A stretch of 64,000 bases of DNA from positions 1,593,001 through 1,657,000 of the forward strand of contig NZ_CP116341.1 of the NCBI RefSeq assembly GCF_033304595.1, given 5' to 3'. The first letter of the stretch is position 1; every line of letters starts with the position of its first letter. Source of the stretch: Sporosarcina jeotgali (lineage in GTDB: Bacteria; Bacillota; Bacilli; Bacillales_A; Planococcaceae). The notes under the pieces were generated by a model. It searched no databases and was not told where the DNA came from. It saw nothing but the letters and a program-made list of their open reading frames with translations. The translations under genes were made by a program, and so were the position numbers. Positions 25,198-34,236 of this stretch are shown piece by piece.

Positions 25198-26694
25198 TCA
25201 TTTACCGATTTTGTCGAGCACAACTTGTTTAGCTTTCAACAACTGTGGATCGTCTTTTTCGATTTTTTCACGCAGCTTGTTCATAAGACCAATTGCTGTA
25301 TCACCTGACAAAACACCATTTTCTTCAAGTTTCAAATCAGCTTGAAGTTTTTTAACAGCTTGGGTCATCGTTTCATCGAAGAGACCGTCAATTTTACCAG
25401 CGTCATAGCCGACTGCTTTCAACATTTCTTTAGCAGTTTCCGTATTAGCCGAAACCTGTCCTTCTTTCATCTCTTCAGAAGGGTCTAAGAAAGGCAGCAT
25501 CGCATAGGATGGATAATCGACTTTAACGTCAGGCTCGATTCCTTTTTTATGAATCCAATTGCCGTCTGGTGTTAACCATTTCGCAGTTGTGATTTTTAAA
25601 TTGGAACCGTCTTTCATATCTAGTGGAGATTGTACTGTCCCTTTACCAAATGTCTTAATACCGACCAGTGGAATATCTGAAGACTCTTTCAGAGCGCCCG
25701 CTAAAATTTCAGAAGCGGATGCACTTCCGTCATCAACCACGAGTGCAACAGGCACTTCCACTTTCCGTCCTCCAGATGCAGGATAGAGGACTGGTTTCTT
25801 ACCCTTTTCTTCGGTTTGAAGGACTGTTTTTCCTTTATCCAGGAACAGATCGGAAATTTTAAGCGCGCCATCTAGAACACCGCCGGGATTCTGCCGGACA
25901 TCAAGTACGAGTCCCTTCATTCCTTTAGCTTCCATTTCGTCAAGAGCAGTTAGCAATTCGTCATACGTATGTTCCGAAAACGTCGTCATTCGAATATGCG
26001 CAATCCCGCCGTCTAACATTTCTGCATAAACGGTTTCAATCGGAATATCGTCTCGTTTAATCTTCACTTCGAAAGGTTCTGCTTTTTCTCCGCGTTTGAT
26101 TGTTAACGTAACAGTTGTCCCTTTTTCACCACGGATAAGCATTACAGCTTCTGAAGAAGACATGCCTTGTATGCTTTTGCCATCAACCGATTGAATCAGG
26201 TCGTTCGGCAGCAAACCTACTTTTTCAGCAGGTGAATTTTTAATGGGTGAAACCACTTTGATATACCCTTCTGCTTCTTGAATTTCTGCACCAATACCTT
26301 GGAAGCTGGAAGAGATATTCTCCATGAGGTGTTCAGTTTCTTCTGTATTCAGGTAATCTGAATAAGGATCGTCCAAAGCATCGACCATCCCATTAATGGC
26401 ACCATCAAGTACTGCTTTATCGTCAATATCTTCAAAATAGTTTTTCTTGATTTCGTCATAGGCGTCATAAAACTTTTGGAATTCCTGACGATCTGTTTTT
26501 TGAGGACTTACCACTTCAACAACTTTATCATCACCAAATGTAAGTGCAAAAAACGTAATTCCTGCAGTAAGAATGACTAATGTGAAAATCAGCATGACGA
26601 ATGAGAACGGTTTTATCTTAAAATATCGATTGTGAGCAGGGTGTTGTTCCGGCTCTTGCGGCCGGTTCTGCTCTTGTTGTTCATTTTCGTCCAT
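25198..26694 (-). CDS. Carboxy-terminal processing protease, S41 family (CtpA/CtpB)
   Basis: This 498-residue membrane-anchored protease has a cytoplasmic N-terminus, one membrane helix (about 31-52), a PDZ domain (about 100-185), the S41 catalytic domain and a C-terminal peptidoglycan-binding-type domain (about 410-475). The catalytic Ser lies in DDGSASASEI and the Lys in KTFGKGTVQ. In B. subtilis the paralog CtpB clips SpoIVFA during sporulation; whether this is that protein or the vegetative CtpA cannot be decided. ATG 26694 is preferred, with GTG 26706 as the alternative; neither has a strong ribosome site. Confidence 0.93.
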   Translation of the reverse strand: MDENEQQEQNRPQEPEQHPAHNRYFKIKPFSFVMLIFTLVILTAGITFFALTFGDDKVVEVVSPQKTDRQEFQKFYDAYDEIKKNYFEDIDDKAVLDGAINGMVDALDDPYSDYLNTEETEHLMENISSSFQGIGAEIQEAEGYIKVVSPIKNSPAEKVGLLPNDLIQSVDGKSIQGMSSSEAVMLIRGEKGTTVTLTIKRGEKAEPFEVKIKRDDIPIETVYAEMLDGGIAHIRMTTFSEHTYDELLTALDEMEAKGMKGLVLDVRQNPGGVLDGALKISDLFLDKGKTVLQTEEKGKKPVLYPASGGRKVEVPVALVVDDGSASASEILAGALKESSDIPLVGIKTFGKGTVQSPLDMKDGSNLKITTAKWLTPDGNWIHKKGIEPDVKVDYPSYAMLPFLDPSEEMKEGQVSANTETAKEMLKAVGYDAGKIDGLFDETMTQAVKKLQADLKLEENGVLSGDTAIGLMNKLREKIEKDDPQLLKAKQVVLDKIGK

Positions 26695-26732
26695 TCGCGA
26701 TCCCACTTTCTGCTTCGCAGTGCGTATTTAGT

Positions 26733-26764
26733 CAAAAAAGGGCCGCTGACTTGACCGCGGCCCC
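26733..26764 (-). terminator. Terminator of deoD
   Basis: GGGCCGC/GCGGCCC with a 10-base loop is followed by TTTTTT on the minus strand, 8 bp after the deoD stop. Confidence 0.85.
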
Positions 26765-26771
26765 ATTTGAA

Positions 26772-27476
26772 TTATTCCTGAATTGCTGCTTCTAAAGCAA
26801 CTTCAATCATGTCATTGAACGTTGTTTGACGCTCTTCAGAAGTAGTTGCTTCACCCGTAAGAATGTGGTCGCTAACTGTAAGAACAGAAAGTGCCTGGCA
26901 ACCGTGTTTAGCAGCAAGTGTATACAATGCAGCTGTTTCCATCTCTACAGCTAACACTCCATAAGATGCTAGTTTTTCGTGTTCAGCGTGCTCATTGTAG
27001 AAGAAGTCTTCAGTGAAGACATTTCCTACTTGAAGATGTAAGCCCTTTTCTTTTCCTGCATTATAAGCTTTCAGCAGCAAATCGAAGTTGGCAGTTGGCG
27101 CATAATCCACGTCATTGAAGAAAGTGCGGTTGATCGGTGAATTTGTAGTTGCACTTTGTGCAAGAATGACGTCACGAACTTTCACGTCTTTTTGAATTGC
27201 GCCGCAAGTACCAACGCGAATCAGTTTTTTTACGCCAAACTCTTGCATAAGTTCAGTTGTATAGATTGAGATAGATGGTACTCCCATTCCAGTCCCTTGA
27301 ACGGAAATACGTTTTCCTTTGTATGTTCCAGTGAACCCGAACATGTTACGTACTTCGTTGTATTGAACAACGTCTTCAAGGAAAGTTTCAGCAATATACT
27401 TCGCCCGGAGTGGATCTCCAGGAAGCAGAATCGTATCGGCTACATCGCCTTTTTTCGCATTAATATGTATACTCAT
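26772..27476 (-). CDS. deoD: Purine-nucleoside phosphorylase, DeoD type
   Basis: DeoD cleaves purine (deoxy)nucleosides with phosphate to a free base and pentose 1-phosphate in nucleoside salvage. The 234-residue length is that of the hexameric DeoD family. The phosphate-binding GDPLRA (about 20-25), [12 protein letters not shown] and the active-site EMETAALY and SDH (about 203-205) are present. GAGGTG lies upstream of the ATG. It is a single gene with its own terminator. Confidence 0.96.
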   Translation of the reverse strand: MSIHINAKKGDVADTILLPGDPLRAKYIAETFLEDVVQYNEVRNMFGFTGTYKGKRISVQGTGMGVPSISIYTTELMQEFGVKKLIRVGTCGAIQKDVKVRDVILAQSATTNSPINRTFFNDVDYAPTANFDLLLKAYNAGKEKGLHLQVGNVFTEDFFYNEHAEHEKLASYGVLAVEMETAALYTLAAKHGCQALSVLTVSDHILTGEATTSEERQTTFNDMIEVALEAAIQE

Positions 27477-27528
27477 CTCTACATAGCACCTCTTTTTTCA
27501 TTTTCTGTACTTATCATACAGTTAAACA

Positions 27529-27554
27529 GGCGGTATTGCAACGGTTCTACCGCC
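27529..27554 (-). terminator. Likely terminator after yozE
   Basis: The stem GGCGGTA/TACCGCC spans 27529-27554, just downstream of the yozE stop. The minus-strand tail TGTTTAACTG is moderately T-rich. Confidence 0.55.
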
Positions 27555-27557
27555 CGC

Positions 27558-27779
27558 TTAAAGGAATCGATCTTCGAAATGCCGATACAGTTCGTCAAAA
27601 AGAACAGACGGCATTTGAGGATCAGCTTTTTCTTCGATATAACGTGATAGCGTATCGAACGATCTCTCGTATCTTGGAAAACTGTGATCATTAAACATAC
27701 TTTCCGCAAAAATTGTATGTGGATCGTTTTTTTCGCCGCCTCGATAAGATAGTACAAATTGATAAAAGGAACGGTCCAT
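27558..27779 (-). CDS. yozE: YozE family small protein
   Basis: The 73-residue protein MDRSFYQFVLSYRG... matches the YozE (SAM-like helical) family of Bacillus, all-helical with conserved aromatic and acidic residues. ATG 27779 is fixed by AAAGGGGGT; a longer in-frame ORF upstream overlaps msrB and has no ribosome site. It ends the gene string after msrB with a 16-bp gap, matching the Bacillus arrangement near ypmS. Function is unknown. Confidence 0.87.
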   Translation of the reverse strand: MDRSFYQFVLSYRGGEKNDPHTIFAESMFNDHSFPRYERSFDTLSRYIEEKADPQMPSVLFDELYRHFEDRFL

Positions 27780-27795
27780 CCGCGGACCCCCTTTC

Positions 27796-28218
27796 TTATT
27801 GGAATTGAGCTTTGTAGTCGCCCAGACCTTCTTCGTCAAACTTTTCAACAGGAACAAAGCGGAGTGCCGCCGAATTAATGCAATAACGCGTTCCGGATTC
27901 CCCAGGACCATCAGGGAAGACATGTCCTAGATGTGAATCTGCTGTTTTGCTGCGTACTTCTGTTCTGCGCATTCCGTGTGTCGTATCGAAGTGCTCTGTA
28001 ACTTCTTCTTTTTCAATAGGCTTCGTGAAACTTGGCCAGCCGCAACCTGCATCATACTTATCCTTTGAACTGAAAAGCGGCTCTCCAGATACAACGTCTA
28101 CATAGATTCCATCTTCAAAATGGCTGTCAAACTCATTGCGGAATGGAGGTTCAGTTCCGTGTTCTTGCGTTACGTGGTACTGCATTTCGGTTAATCGATT
28201 TTTCAAATCCTCTTTCAT
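27796..28218 (-). CDS. msrB: Peptide-methionine (R)-S-oxide reductase
   Basis: MsrB reduces methionine-R-sulfoxide in proteins. The 140-residue enzyme contains CGWPSF with the first zinc-site Cys region replaced (only CGW and the catalytic block are clear), the signature GHVFPDGP and the catalytic Cys in RYCINSAAL. It starts 3 bp after the msrA stop, with a ribosome site GGAG inside the last msrA codons, so translation is coupled. Confidence 0.95.
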   Translation of the reverse strand: MKEDLKNRLTEMQYHVTQEHGTEPPFRNEFDSHFEDGIYVDVVSGEPLFSSKDKYDAGCGWPSFTKPIEKEEVTEHFDTTHGMRRTEVRSKTADSHLGHVFPDGPGESGTRYCINSAALRFVPVEKFDEEGLGDYKAQFQ

Positions 28219-28220
28219 GA

Positions 28221-28742
28221 TTACTCACTCCAATTCTCTGATTTAAATCGTTCCCTGCCAGACCCCGCTGAATAGCGGTTATAATGTCCTGGGTTTTTCT
28301 TATAATAATCTTGATGCCCCTCTTCTGCCAAATAAAACGGTTTCGCGGGTAATATTTCTGTCGCAATTGATTTTGTGAATTTTCCTGACTTTTCTAGTTC
28401 AAGCTTGGATTGTTCAGCTTCTTTCTGTTGCTCAGCTGAATGATAAAAAATTGCGGTTTGGTAAGACTCTCCTCGATCGAAAAATTGTCCGCCGCTGTCG
28501 GTAGGGTCAATCTGACGCCAGAAGATATTCAATAATTCCTGATATGAAATGACTTCATCGTCGAATTCAATTTGTACCGCTTCCCGATGACCTGTTGTTT
28601 CTGAACAGACAAGTTCATACGATGGGTTCGGCACGTCGCCGCCAGTATAGCCGGAGACAACTGAATGGACGCCATCGTACTTATCAAAAGGTTTCACCAT
28701 ACACCAAAAACAACCGCCTGCAAAAGTTGCATATTGCTTCAT
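28221..28742 (-). CDS. msrA: Peptide-methionine (S)-S-oxide reductase
   Basis: MsrA reduces methionine-S-sulfoxide and complements MsrB next door. The 173-residue protein has the catalytic motif GCFWCM near the N-terminus (active Cys about residue 10), followed by VSGYTGG and GQFFDRG. ATG 28742 with upstream AAGGAG is chosen over a GTG twelve bases earlier that sits too close to that site. It is the first half of msrA-msrB and follows ypmS by 15 bp. Confidence 0.96.
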   Translation of the reverse strand: MKQYATFAGGCFWCMVKPFDKYDGVHSVVSGYTGGDVPNPSYELVCSETTGHREAVQIEFDDEVISYQELLNIFWRQIDPTDSGGQFFDRGESYQTAIFYHSAEQQKEAEQSKLELEKSGKFTKSIATEILPAKPFYLAEEGHQDYYKKNPGHYNRYSAGSGRERFKSENWSE

Positions 28743-28757
28743 GACGTACACCACTCC

Positions 28758-29336
28758 TTATTTTTTGAGGATGGACACTTCGAGTAAGATTTCATCCTTT
28801 TCTAGGTTGAACGATTTTGCTCGTACCGATACATCCTTTGCAACAGGTACTTTCGATAAATCGATAAAAAGCTCTTCCTCTTTTGGCCGGACAATCATCC
28901 ATGAAGGTAATTTCACTGAATCACGTAAAACCTTAAGAACGGTTGATGGTGGAATGTTTAATTGACCTAGTTCCATGGAAGACTGTTTTAAGATCAAGTT
29001 CCCGTCTTTTTGGACAATAGGATCGAAATGCATAACTACAGGCAATGTAAAGGAAAAAACCGTTAACTCGGAGTACAGGATTACGTCGTCTTTAACTTTC
29101 ATTTGTACCGGAAGTTTCTCACCTTTCATTGCTTCCCGAATATACGTATTCGCGATCCCTTCAAAATCTTTTTTTGTTGTACGGACTGTCAGGAGATTGG
29201 CATCCCCGTCTTCAATCACTTCTGTTGAAGGTAACGGCTCTGAGGTTCCTGTCGAACCTAGTAAAAAGAGAACACCTGCAAATCCTGCTGCTACCATTCC
29301 TGATAAAGTGAAAAAAGCGATTTTCCATCGGTTCAA
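28758..29336 (-). CDS. ypmS: YpmS family membrane-anchored protein
   Basis: This 192-residue protein with one N-terminal membrane helix (about 5-27) and an extracytoplasmic beta-rich domain belongs to the YpmS/DUF2140 family. The start is TTG at 29336, with AGGAG eight bases upstream; no ATG gives the full N-terminus. It sits between ypmR and msrA, as in B. subtilis. Function is unknown, though its company with the lipase-like YpmR suggests an envelope role. Confidence 0.88.
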   Translation of the reverse strand: MNRWKIAFFTLSGMVAAGFAGVLFLLGSTGTSEPLPSTEVIEDGDANLLTVRTTKKDFEGIANTYIREAMKGEKLPVQMKVKDDVILYSELTVFSFTLPVVMHFDPIVQKDGNLILKQSSMELGQLNIPPSTVLKVLRDSVKLPSWMIVRPKEEELFIDLSKVPVAKDVSVRAKSFNLEKDEILLEVSILKK

Positions 29337-29347
29337 GCAATCATCTC

Positions 29348-30166
29348 CTACCTGTCCATTTCCCCTTGGAACAGTTCTGGCAAACCAAACTCCTCCAAGT
29401 ATTTTACATAACGTTCTTCCATCAGCGCATACCCTTGAGCATTCGGATGGAAAAAGTCCGTATGATAGACAATATTTGTATTTTCTTCGAACAAATCTGC
29501 TACTGGAACGAAACAGCTGTTTCCGTCCAATTCAATTCTGTTTTCGATGACTGCATTCCAATCATCAATAATCTCGTCAAACTCTTTTACTTCATCCGTT
29601 ATTAACAAGATTGGATTGTACAATCCGGACATCACGATAGGGGCATCTGGATTAAGTGCACGGATTGTTCCAAAAATCTCATCCAGCCGCTTTTCATAGC
29701 TGTCCATTTCTTTATAAAACGGTTTTGTTTTCAGTTTGAACAAATTGGCTTTCAATACTTTCATAATATCATTGCCGCCAATGGTTATAAAAATCACGTC
29801 TGCATCTTTAATAGATGCCTGAATATCAGCTTCTTTCAACTGCGTTGCCAGCTGATCGCTTCGACGGCCGCGTTTTGCCAAGTTTTCCGTTTCTACAAAA
29901 GAAATCCCTTCCCATTCAGTCAGGTCTGAAGCTACCCGTTCAAAATAACCGCCCTTTTTCTCCTCGTCACCCACACCCTGAGTCAAGGAATCTCCCAATC
30001 CAACTACGTGAATAGACCTTGGCACAAAGCTAGTTGGAATATCCCAATTCGCAAACTCGAAGTTTCGTCTTTCAGTAAAAGGTTCTGCATTATTTCTGAA
30101 CACCTGATCACACCCCGTCAGCACCAATGAGAAGGCAAGTAATACTATCCATGCTCTTCTTCTCAT
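29348..30166 (-). CDS. ypmR: SGNH/GDSL-hydrolase lipoprotein YpmR
   Basis: The 272-residue secreted lipoprotein carries the lipobox LVLTGC (Cys about 19). The SGNH hydrolase core has block I GLGDSLTQG with the nucleophile Ser, block III GGND and block V DFFHPN with catalytic Asp and His, so it should be an active esterase or lipase at the cell surface. TGAGGAA precedes the ATG. It is next to ypmS, as in Bacillus. The substrate is not known. Confidence 0.93.
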   Translation of the reverse strand: MRRRAWIVLLAFSLVLTGCDQVFRNNAEPFTERRNFEFANWDIPTSFVPRSIHVVGLGDSLTQGVGDEEKKGGYFERVASDLTEWEGISFVETENLAKRGRRSDQLATQLKEADIQASIKDADVIFITIGGNDIMKVLKANLFKLKTKPFYKEMDSYEKRLDEIFGTIRALNPDAPIVMSGLYNPILLITDEVKEFDEIIDDWNAVIENRIELDGNSCFVPVADLFEENTNIVYHTDFFHPNAQGYALMEERYVKYLEEFGLPELFQGEMDR

Positions 30167-30229
30167 TTTTAAAGTTTCCTCATTTCGTATGATTTGTCAA
30201 ACCCATGACCCGCCAATAAATTCAAGGTC

Positions 30230-31069
30230 TCATTCAGTGTAGTACATAAACCCGATTGCACCTGCGCCAGTGTGTGTACTGACTACTGGTGAAGTGAAAG
30301 AAAAACGGATATCTTTAAAACCGCTTTCTTCGATAAGGCGCATCAATGGTTCTGCCATGGCTAATCCTTGTGCGTGAGAAATACCTACACCTTTTACTAT
30401 TTTCCCCGCTGTATCTTCTTTAAACGAGGCAAAAAGTTGTGCTGCGACTTGTTTATGACTTCTTGCTTTTCCAACAGGAGTATAAACACCGTCTTGAAGG
30501 GAAGCGATGGGTTTAATGTTAAGTAAAGATCCAATAATCGCTTTGCCTTTTCCAATCCGTCCGCCTTTTACAAGATTATCTAATTTATCAACAACAACGA
30601 ACAGCATTGTTTTAGAACGCACTTCGTTCAAGTGCTGAACAATTTCATTCATCGTTTTGCCTTGCTGGGCTAATTTTGCAGCTTCAAGCACTTGAAATGA
30701 AAGAGCGTGAGAAATATATCGTGAATCAATCACTGTTACGGAAGTGTCCGTCATCTCAGCTGCTGCTTCTGCTGATTTCACTGTACCGCTCATTCCACCC
30801 GTCATATGGATAGAAATCACTTCACTTCCATCTTTACCAAGTTCATTATATAACTCCGTAAATGTACCGGATGATGGCTGGGAGCTTTTAGGCAGCTCAT
30901 CAGAAGCCGCCATTTTCTCTAGAAATTCCAATGGTTTAATATCGATTTGGTCTTGGAAGACGTCTCCGTCAATATGTATCGACAATGGAACAACCTGGAT
31001 TCCATATTTGCTGATTTCTTCTTCTGTTAAATCTGCCGTTGAATCGGTAACGACTTTGATTTTGCTCAT
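30230..31069 (-). CDS. DegV family fatty-acid-binding protein
   Basis: The 279-residue DegV/FakB-like protein has the N-terminal VTDSTADL motif, SQPSSG (about 61-66), the SGTVKSAE segment and a C-terminal THTGAGAIG, which together form the fatty-acid-binding pocket. In related Firmicutes such proteins present fatty acids to the kinase FakA; no fakA is in this window. GGAGAG precedes the ATG. It may be transcribed with ypmR and its followers (64-bp gap). Confidence 0.9.
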   Translation of the reverse strand: MSKIKVVTDSTADLTEEEISKYGIQVVPLSIHIDGDVFQDQIDIKPLEFLEKMAASDELPKSSQPSSGTFTELYNELGKDGSEVISIHMTGGMSGTVKSAEAAAEMTDTSVTVIDSRYISHALSFQVLEAAKLAQQGKTMNEIVQHLNEVRSKTMLFVVVDKLDNLVKGGRIGKGKAIIGSLLNIKPIASLQDGVYTPVGKARSHKQVAAQLFASFKEDTAGKIVKGVGISHAQGLAMAEPLMRLIEESGFKDIRFSFTSPVVSTHTGAGAIGFMYYTE

Positions 31070-31141
31070 TACATTCTCTCCTCTGTCAGTGGAAACTGTG
31101 TTTCTATTTTAGTATAATGTACGAAAAGGAGGCACTCGCCA

Positions 31142-31777
31142 ATGGAAAGCGCGTTTGACTATAAAACCCGCAAAGAGGAACGGTGGAATGCCATAACACA
31201 TGGCATTGGAGTACTGTTAAGTATTCCAGCTCTCGTTTTCCTCATTTTAAAAGGGGTTCATCAAGACAATGTCCTTGCGCTCGTCAGTTATAGTATATTC
31301 GGTGTGTCGATGATATTGTTGTATACGATGAGTACACTTTTGCATAGCTTACCTGAAAAGTTCAAGAAACTGTTTTCGATATTCGATCACTCAGCAATCT
31401 ACTTTTTGATCGCAGGTACGTATACCCCATTCGTACTGGTAGCGATCGGCGGTAGTTTGGGCTGGACTCTGTTCGGTATCGTATGGGGGCTGGCTATTTT
31501 TGGAACATTGTTTAAAGTGTTCTTCATCCACCGGTTTGAAGTCGTTTCCCTCATTCTTTATATCGTGATGGGATGGCTGATCATTATTGCAATAAAACCA
31601 TTATACGCGACACTTACTGGTACAGGTATTACGCTGCTTGTTGCAGGCGGTGTGTTGTATACTCTTGGTGCTTTAGTGTATGCATGGCGCAGTCTCCCGT
31701 ACAACCATGCAATTTGGCATCTTTTCGTTTTAGCTGGGAGCGCTTCCATGTATTTCAGTGTTTTGTTCTTTGTATAG
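31142..31777 (+). CDS. Hemolysin III family (YplQ/PAQR-like) membrane protein
   Basis: This 211-residue protein has seven predicted membrane helices. Family motifs are visible: NAITHGIG near the N-terminus, STLLHSLP and FDHSAIYFLIAGTYTPF in the middle, and HAIWHLFVL near the end. These His, Ser and Asp residues form the metal site of PAQR/hemolysin III proteins. The name reflects a Bacillus cereus protein; hydrolase activity or lipid homeostasis is the current view. AAAAGGAGG precedes the ATG, and a TATAAT lies about 25 bp upstream of it. Confidence 0.9.
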   Translation: MESAFDYKTRKEERWNAITHGIGVLLSIPALVFLILKGVHQDNVLALVSYSIFGVSMILLYTMSTLLHSLPEKFKKLFSIFDHSAIYFLIAGTYTPFVLVAIGGSLGWTLFGIVWGLAIFGTLFKVFFIHRFEVVSLILYIVMGWLIIIAIKPLYATLTGTGITLLVAGGVLYTLGALVYAWRSLPYNHAIWHLFVLAGSASMYFSVLFFV

Positions 31778-31783
31778 GTATGT

Positions 31784-31812
31784 AAGGCAGCCATAATCGG
31801 CTGCCTTTTTTT
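31784..31812. terminator. Terminator after the hemolysin III gene
   Basis: AAGGCAGCC/GGCTGCCTT is followed by a T-run rightward and lies between convergent genes. The last codons of dfrA abut it. Confidence 0.85.
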
Positions 31813-32299
31813 ATGCTGCTGTTTCGCGTTCGTAAATGTGATAGGCATAAGCGAGACCGTCTTCTGTGCGGTGGTCTTTAGATTCTGAGATCAGTTTCCA
31901 TCCCATACTGTATGGAGGGAAGAATGTGTCACCTTCATAGGTACGGCGAATGATTGTCGTGTAAAGACGATCAGCATAAGGCATGGCCATTTCAAAAATT
32001 TGAGCTCCGCCAATTATCATAACTTCTTCTGCATAGCTTTCAGCACGTGCAATGGCTTCTTCTAACGAATGAACAATGACGACGCCTTCAGCTTGGTAGT
32101 TCTTGTCGCGAGTCAAAATAATATTAAGACGTCCCGGCAACGGTTTGCCAATGGATTCAAATGTTTTTCTGCCCATGATGATGCCTTTACCCATCGTCTT
32201 TTCTTTAAAATACTTTAGTTCCTCGGGGATATGCCAGGGCATTTTATTGTCGACTCCGATGACTCGGTTTTCATCGTGCGCTGCCAATAATGAAATCAT
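31811..32299 (-). CDS. dfrA: Dihydrofolate reductase
   Basis: This enzyme reduces dihydrofolate to tetrahydrofolate with NADPH, regenerating the cofactor oxidised by the neighbouring thymidylate synthase. The 162 residues show IGVDNKMPWHIPEELKYFK with the catalytic Glu and Trp, the GRKTFESIG nucleotide-binding block and IIGGAQIF. AAGGAGGATACTT precedes the ATG. It follows thyA by 15 bp in the same operon. Confidence 0.97.
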   Translation of the reverse strand: MISLLAAHDENRVIGVDNKMPWHIPEELKYFKEKTMGKGIIMGRKTFESIGKPLPGRLNIILTRDKNYQAEGVVIVHSLEEAIARAESYAEEVMIIGGAQIFEMAMPYADRLYTTIIRRTYEGDTFFPPYSMGWKLISESKDHRTEDGLAYAYHIYERETAA

Positions 32300-32314
32300 A
32301 AGTATCCTCCTTAG

Positions 32315-33271
32315 TTAAACAGCAATCGGTGCTTTGATTTTCGGATGCGGGTTGTAATTCGTTAAGACAATATCAGATGTCGTCAAATCGAATATTGATT
32401 TCCCTTCCATATTGACACTAATTGTTGGTAATTCACGAGGTTCTCGAGTCAATTGCTCTTTTACTTGATTGACATGGTTTGAATAAATATGAGCGTCCCC
32501 TAATGTGTGGATAAATTCTCCTGGAACCAAGCCTGTCTCGAGAGCAATTAAATGAATGAGCAAAGCATACGATGCAATGTTAAATGGAACACCAATGAAG
32601 ATATCTGCGCTTCGTTGATAGAGCTGGCACGATAGTTTCCCATCTGCTACATAAAACTGGAACAGTGCATGGCAGGGCGGCAGCGCCATATCTTCAATTT
32701 CTGATGGATTCCAAGCGGTTACGATATGTCTTCTTGAATCGGGATTGTTTTTCAGTCCGTCGATCAGCTGGGCAATCTGGTCAATCGGCTGCCGTCCTGT
32801 TTCAGTCGCGCCGGTTCCAAAGCTTCGCCATTGTTTCCCGTATACGGGTCCCAGGTCACCATACGTTTCTGCAAATGCATCATCTTCTGCAATTCGTTTT
32901 TTAAAGTGTTCCATTTCAACTTTATACTGAACACGGAATTCTTCGTCCACGGGTGCACGTCTTCCGAAATCCGTCATATCAGGTCCAGTATACTCTTCAC
33001 TGTTTACCCATTTCTCAAACGCCCACTCGTCCCAAATCGGGTTGTTTTCTTCTACCAATGTGCGGACGTTTGTATCTCCTTTTAAAAACCAGAGAAGCTC
33101 TGAGACAATTAAACGAAATGCTGTCTTTTTAGTCGTCATTAAAGGGAACCCTTTTTGTAAGTCGTAACGCATCTGGTAGCCGAATACACTTAATGTGCCC
33201 GTTCCAGTGCGATCCCCTTTTTGAATTCCTGTATCTAATACATGCTGGCAAAGATCTAAATATTGTTTCAT
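32315..33271 (-). CDS. thyA: Thymidylate synthase, long ThyA type
   Basis: ThyA methylates dUMP to dTMP with methylenetetrahydrofolate. The 318-residue length equals the Lactobacillus/Staphylococcus form, which has an extra stretch of about 50 residues ([20 protein letters not shown] region) compared with E. coli. The nucleophile Cys is in [10 protein letters not shown], and [13 protein letters not shown] binds substrate. GGAGGG precedes the ATG. It leads the thyA-dfrA operon. Confidence 0.97.
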   Translation of the reverse strand: MKQYLDLCQHVLDTGIQKGDRTGTGTLSVFGYQMRYDLQKGFPLMTTKKTAFRLIVSELLWFLKGDTNVRTLVEENNPIWDEWAFEKWVNSEEYTGPDMTDFGRRAPVDEEFRVQYKVEMEHFKKRIAEDDAFAETYGDLGPVYGKQWRSFGTGATETGRQPIDQIAQLIDGLKNNPDSRRHIVTAWNPSEIEDMALPPCHALFQFYVADGKLSCQLYQRSADIFIGVPFNIASYALLIHLIALETGLVPGEFIHTLGDAHIYSNHVNQVKEQLTREPRELPTISVNMEGKSIFDLTTSDIVLTNYNPHPKIKAPIAV

Positions 33272-33340
33272 GGTTCAGCCCTCCTGTTACTCTCTAGTCT
33301 TACTATACCAAGTGAAGGTTACCTATTACAAATTTCAAAA

Positions 33341-33392
33341 AGTCAACAAAAAACCACCAAGACAGCTGTCAGGACAGCCACTTCGGTGGTGT
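33341..33392 (-). terminator. Terminator of ypjP
   Basis: Minus-strand ACCACC(..)GGTGGTTTTTTGTTG, with an inner GGCTGTC/GACAGC stem, forms a long hairpin whose 5' arm includes the end of ypjP. Confidence 0.75.
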
Positions 33393-33965
33393 GTTTTTGG
33401 ACCAGTAGACGTCGCCCAGCGTATGATGCGCTTGGTAATCGTCTTCCGGAAGATGGTAATGGAAGTTAAAGAAGTATCCATCTTGCGGCCGTTTCTCTGT
33501 TCTGACATGAAAGAGAAGCAAATTTTTATCTGCATCGACATCTTTAATATTAAATATCTTTTCAGAAGTTCCGCCAGATGGATGTTCTGAAATGGCCAAT
33601 TTCCGATTCATTTGCACGTGTTCACCAATCTTTTCACGAATGACTTGTTCGATTTGGGGAAAAATCACTTCGTCAAACTCATCTTCAATAACAGGACCGA
33701 TTTTTGAGCCGAACTTTGTGAATGCGAGCGTGCGGGCACCATTTACAAGTTCTTCTTCAGTAAGTATGTCTTCAGAAGTAGTAATTCCAGTAAAATACGG
33801 GTCATCGAAATGAACGGCATACTGTGTTGTATGCTGTGGATGTTCAGCTTCTTTTACATCTTCTTTGTCATGTAGAGTCGACCAGATTTCGTGATTCGGA
33901 GAAATGACTCCGAATGTCACAAAAGCGACTGATATGATCATCAGTTGCTGTAACCATTTTTTCAT
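33369..33965 (-). CDS. ypjP: YpjP family protein
   Basis: The 198-residue protein has an N-terminal signal or anchor helix (MKKWLQQLMIISVAFVTFGV) and an extracytoplasmic domain ending HTLGDVYWSKNTPPKWL, the pattern of YpjP proteins. In B. subtilis ypjP lies next to thymidylate synthase, as here. The start follows a T-rich leader with a modest AGGTGATGAGAT ribosome site. Function is unknown. Confidence 0.85.
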   Translation of the reverse strand: MKKWLQQLMIISVAFVTFGVISPNHEIWSTLHDKEDVKEAEHPQHTTQYAVHFDDPYFTGITTSEDILTEEELVNGARTLAFTKFGSKIGPVIEDEFDEVIFPQIEQVIREKIGEHVQMNRKLAISEHPSGGTSEKIFNIKDVDADKNLLLFHVRTEKRPQDGYFFNFHYHLPEDDYQAHHTLGDVYWSKNTPPKWLS

Positions 33966-34107
33966 ATCTCATCACCTGCACTTATGTATTTTAAAAGAAC
34001 CGCTTTCTGAACAGTACGAAAAATAACCGAAAAGGTTCCCTCTTTTCTAATTTCATTGTACAATAAACTTTAGAGTACGTGTATGTTTTTTTAAGGAGGT
34101 TACTCAG

Positions 34108-34185
34108 ATGGATGTTCAATTAATCGCCGGGATCGGCATGCTGGTATTCGTCCTATACTTAAGTTCACTCAATTTCACGCATTAA
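34108..34185 (+). CDS. 25-residue single-helix membrane microprotein
   Basis: ATG at 34108 is preceded by TTAAGGAGGTTACTCAG, a near-perfect ribosome site at ideal spacing. The 25-residue product, MDVQLIAGIGMLVFVLYLSS then LNFTH, is almost entirely one hydrophobic helix with an acidic N-terminus. TACAAT upstream (about 34060) could be its -10, and a strong terminator follows 5 bp after the stop. With its own promoter, ribosome site and terminator it looks like a dedicated small gene, either a membrane regulator or a type I toxin-like peptide. No homolog is recognised. Confidence 0.65.
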   Translation: MDVQLIAGIGMLVFVLYLSSLNFTH

Positions 34186-34189
34186 TTCA

Positions 34190-34236
34190 CAAAACGCCAA
34201 TCGGTTTCTTACGAGACCGATTGGCGTTTTATTTTT
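34190..34236. terminator. Bidirectional terminator, microprotein versus YpiP gene
   Basis: AAAACGCCAATCGGT/ACCGATTGGCGTTTT is a perfect 15-bp stem with flanking A- and T-rich tails between convergent genes. Confidence 0.9.
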
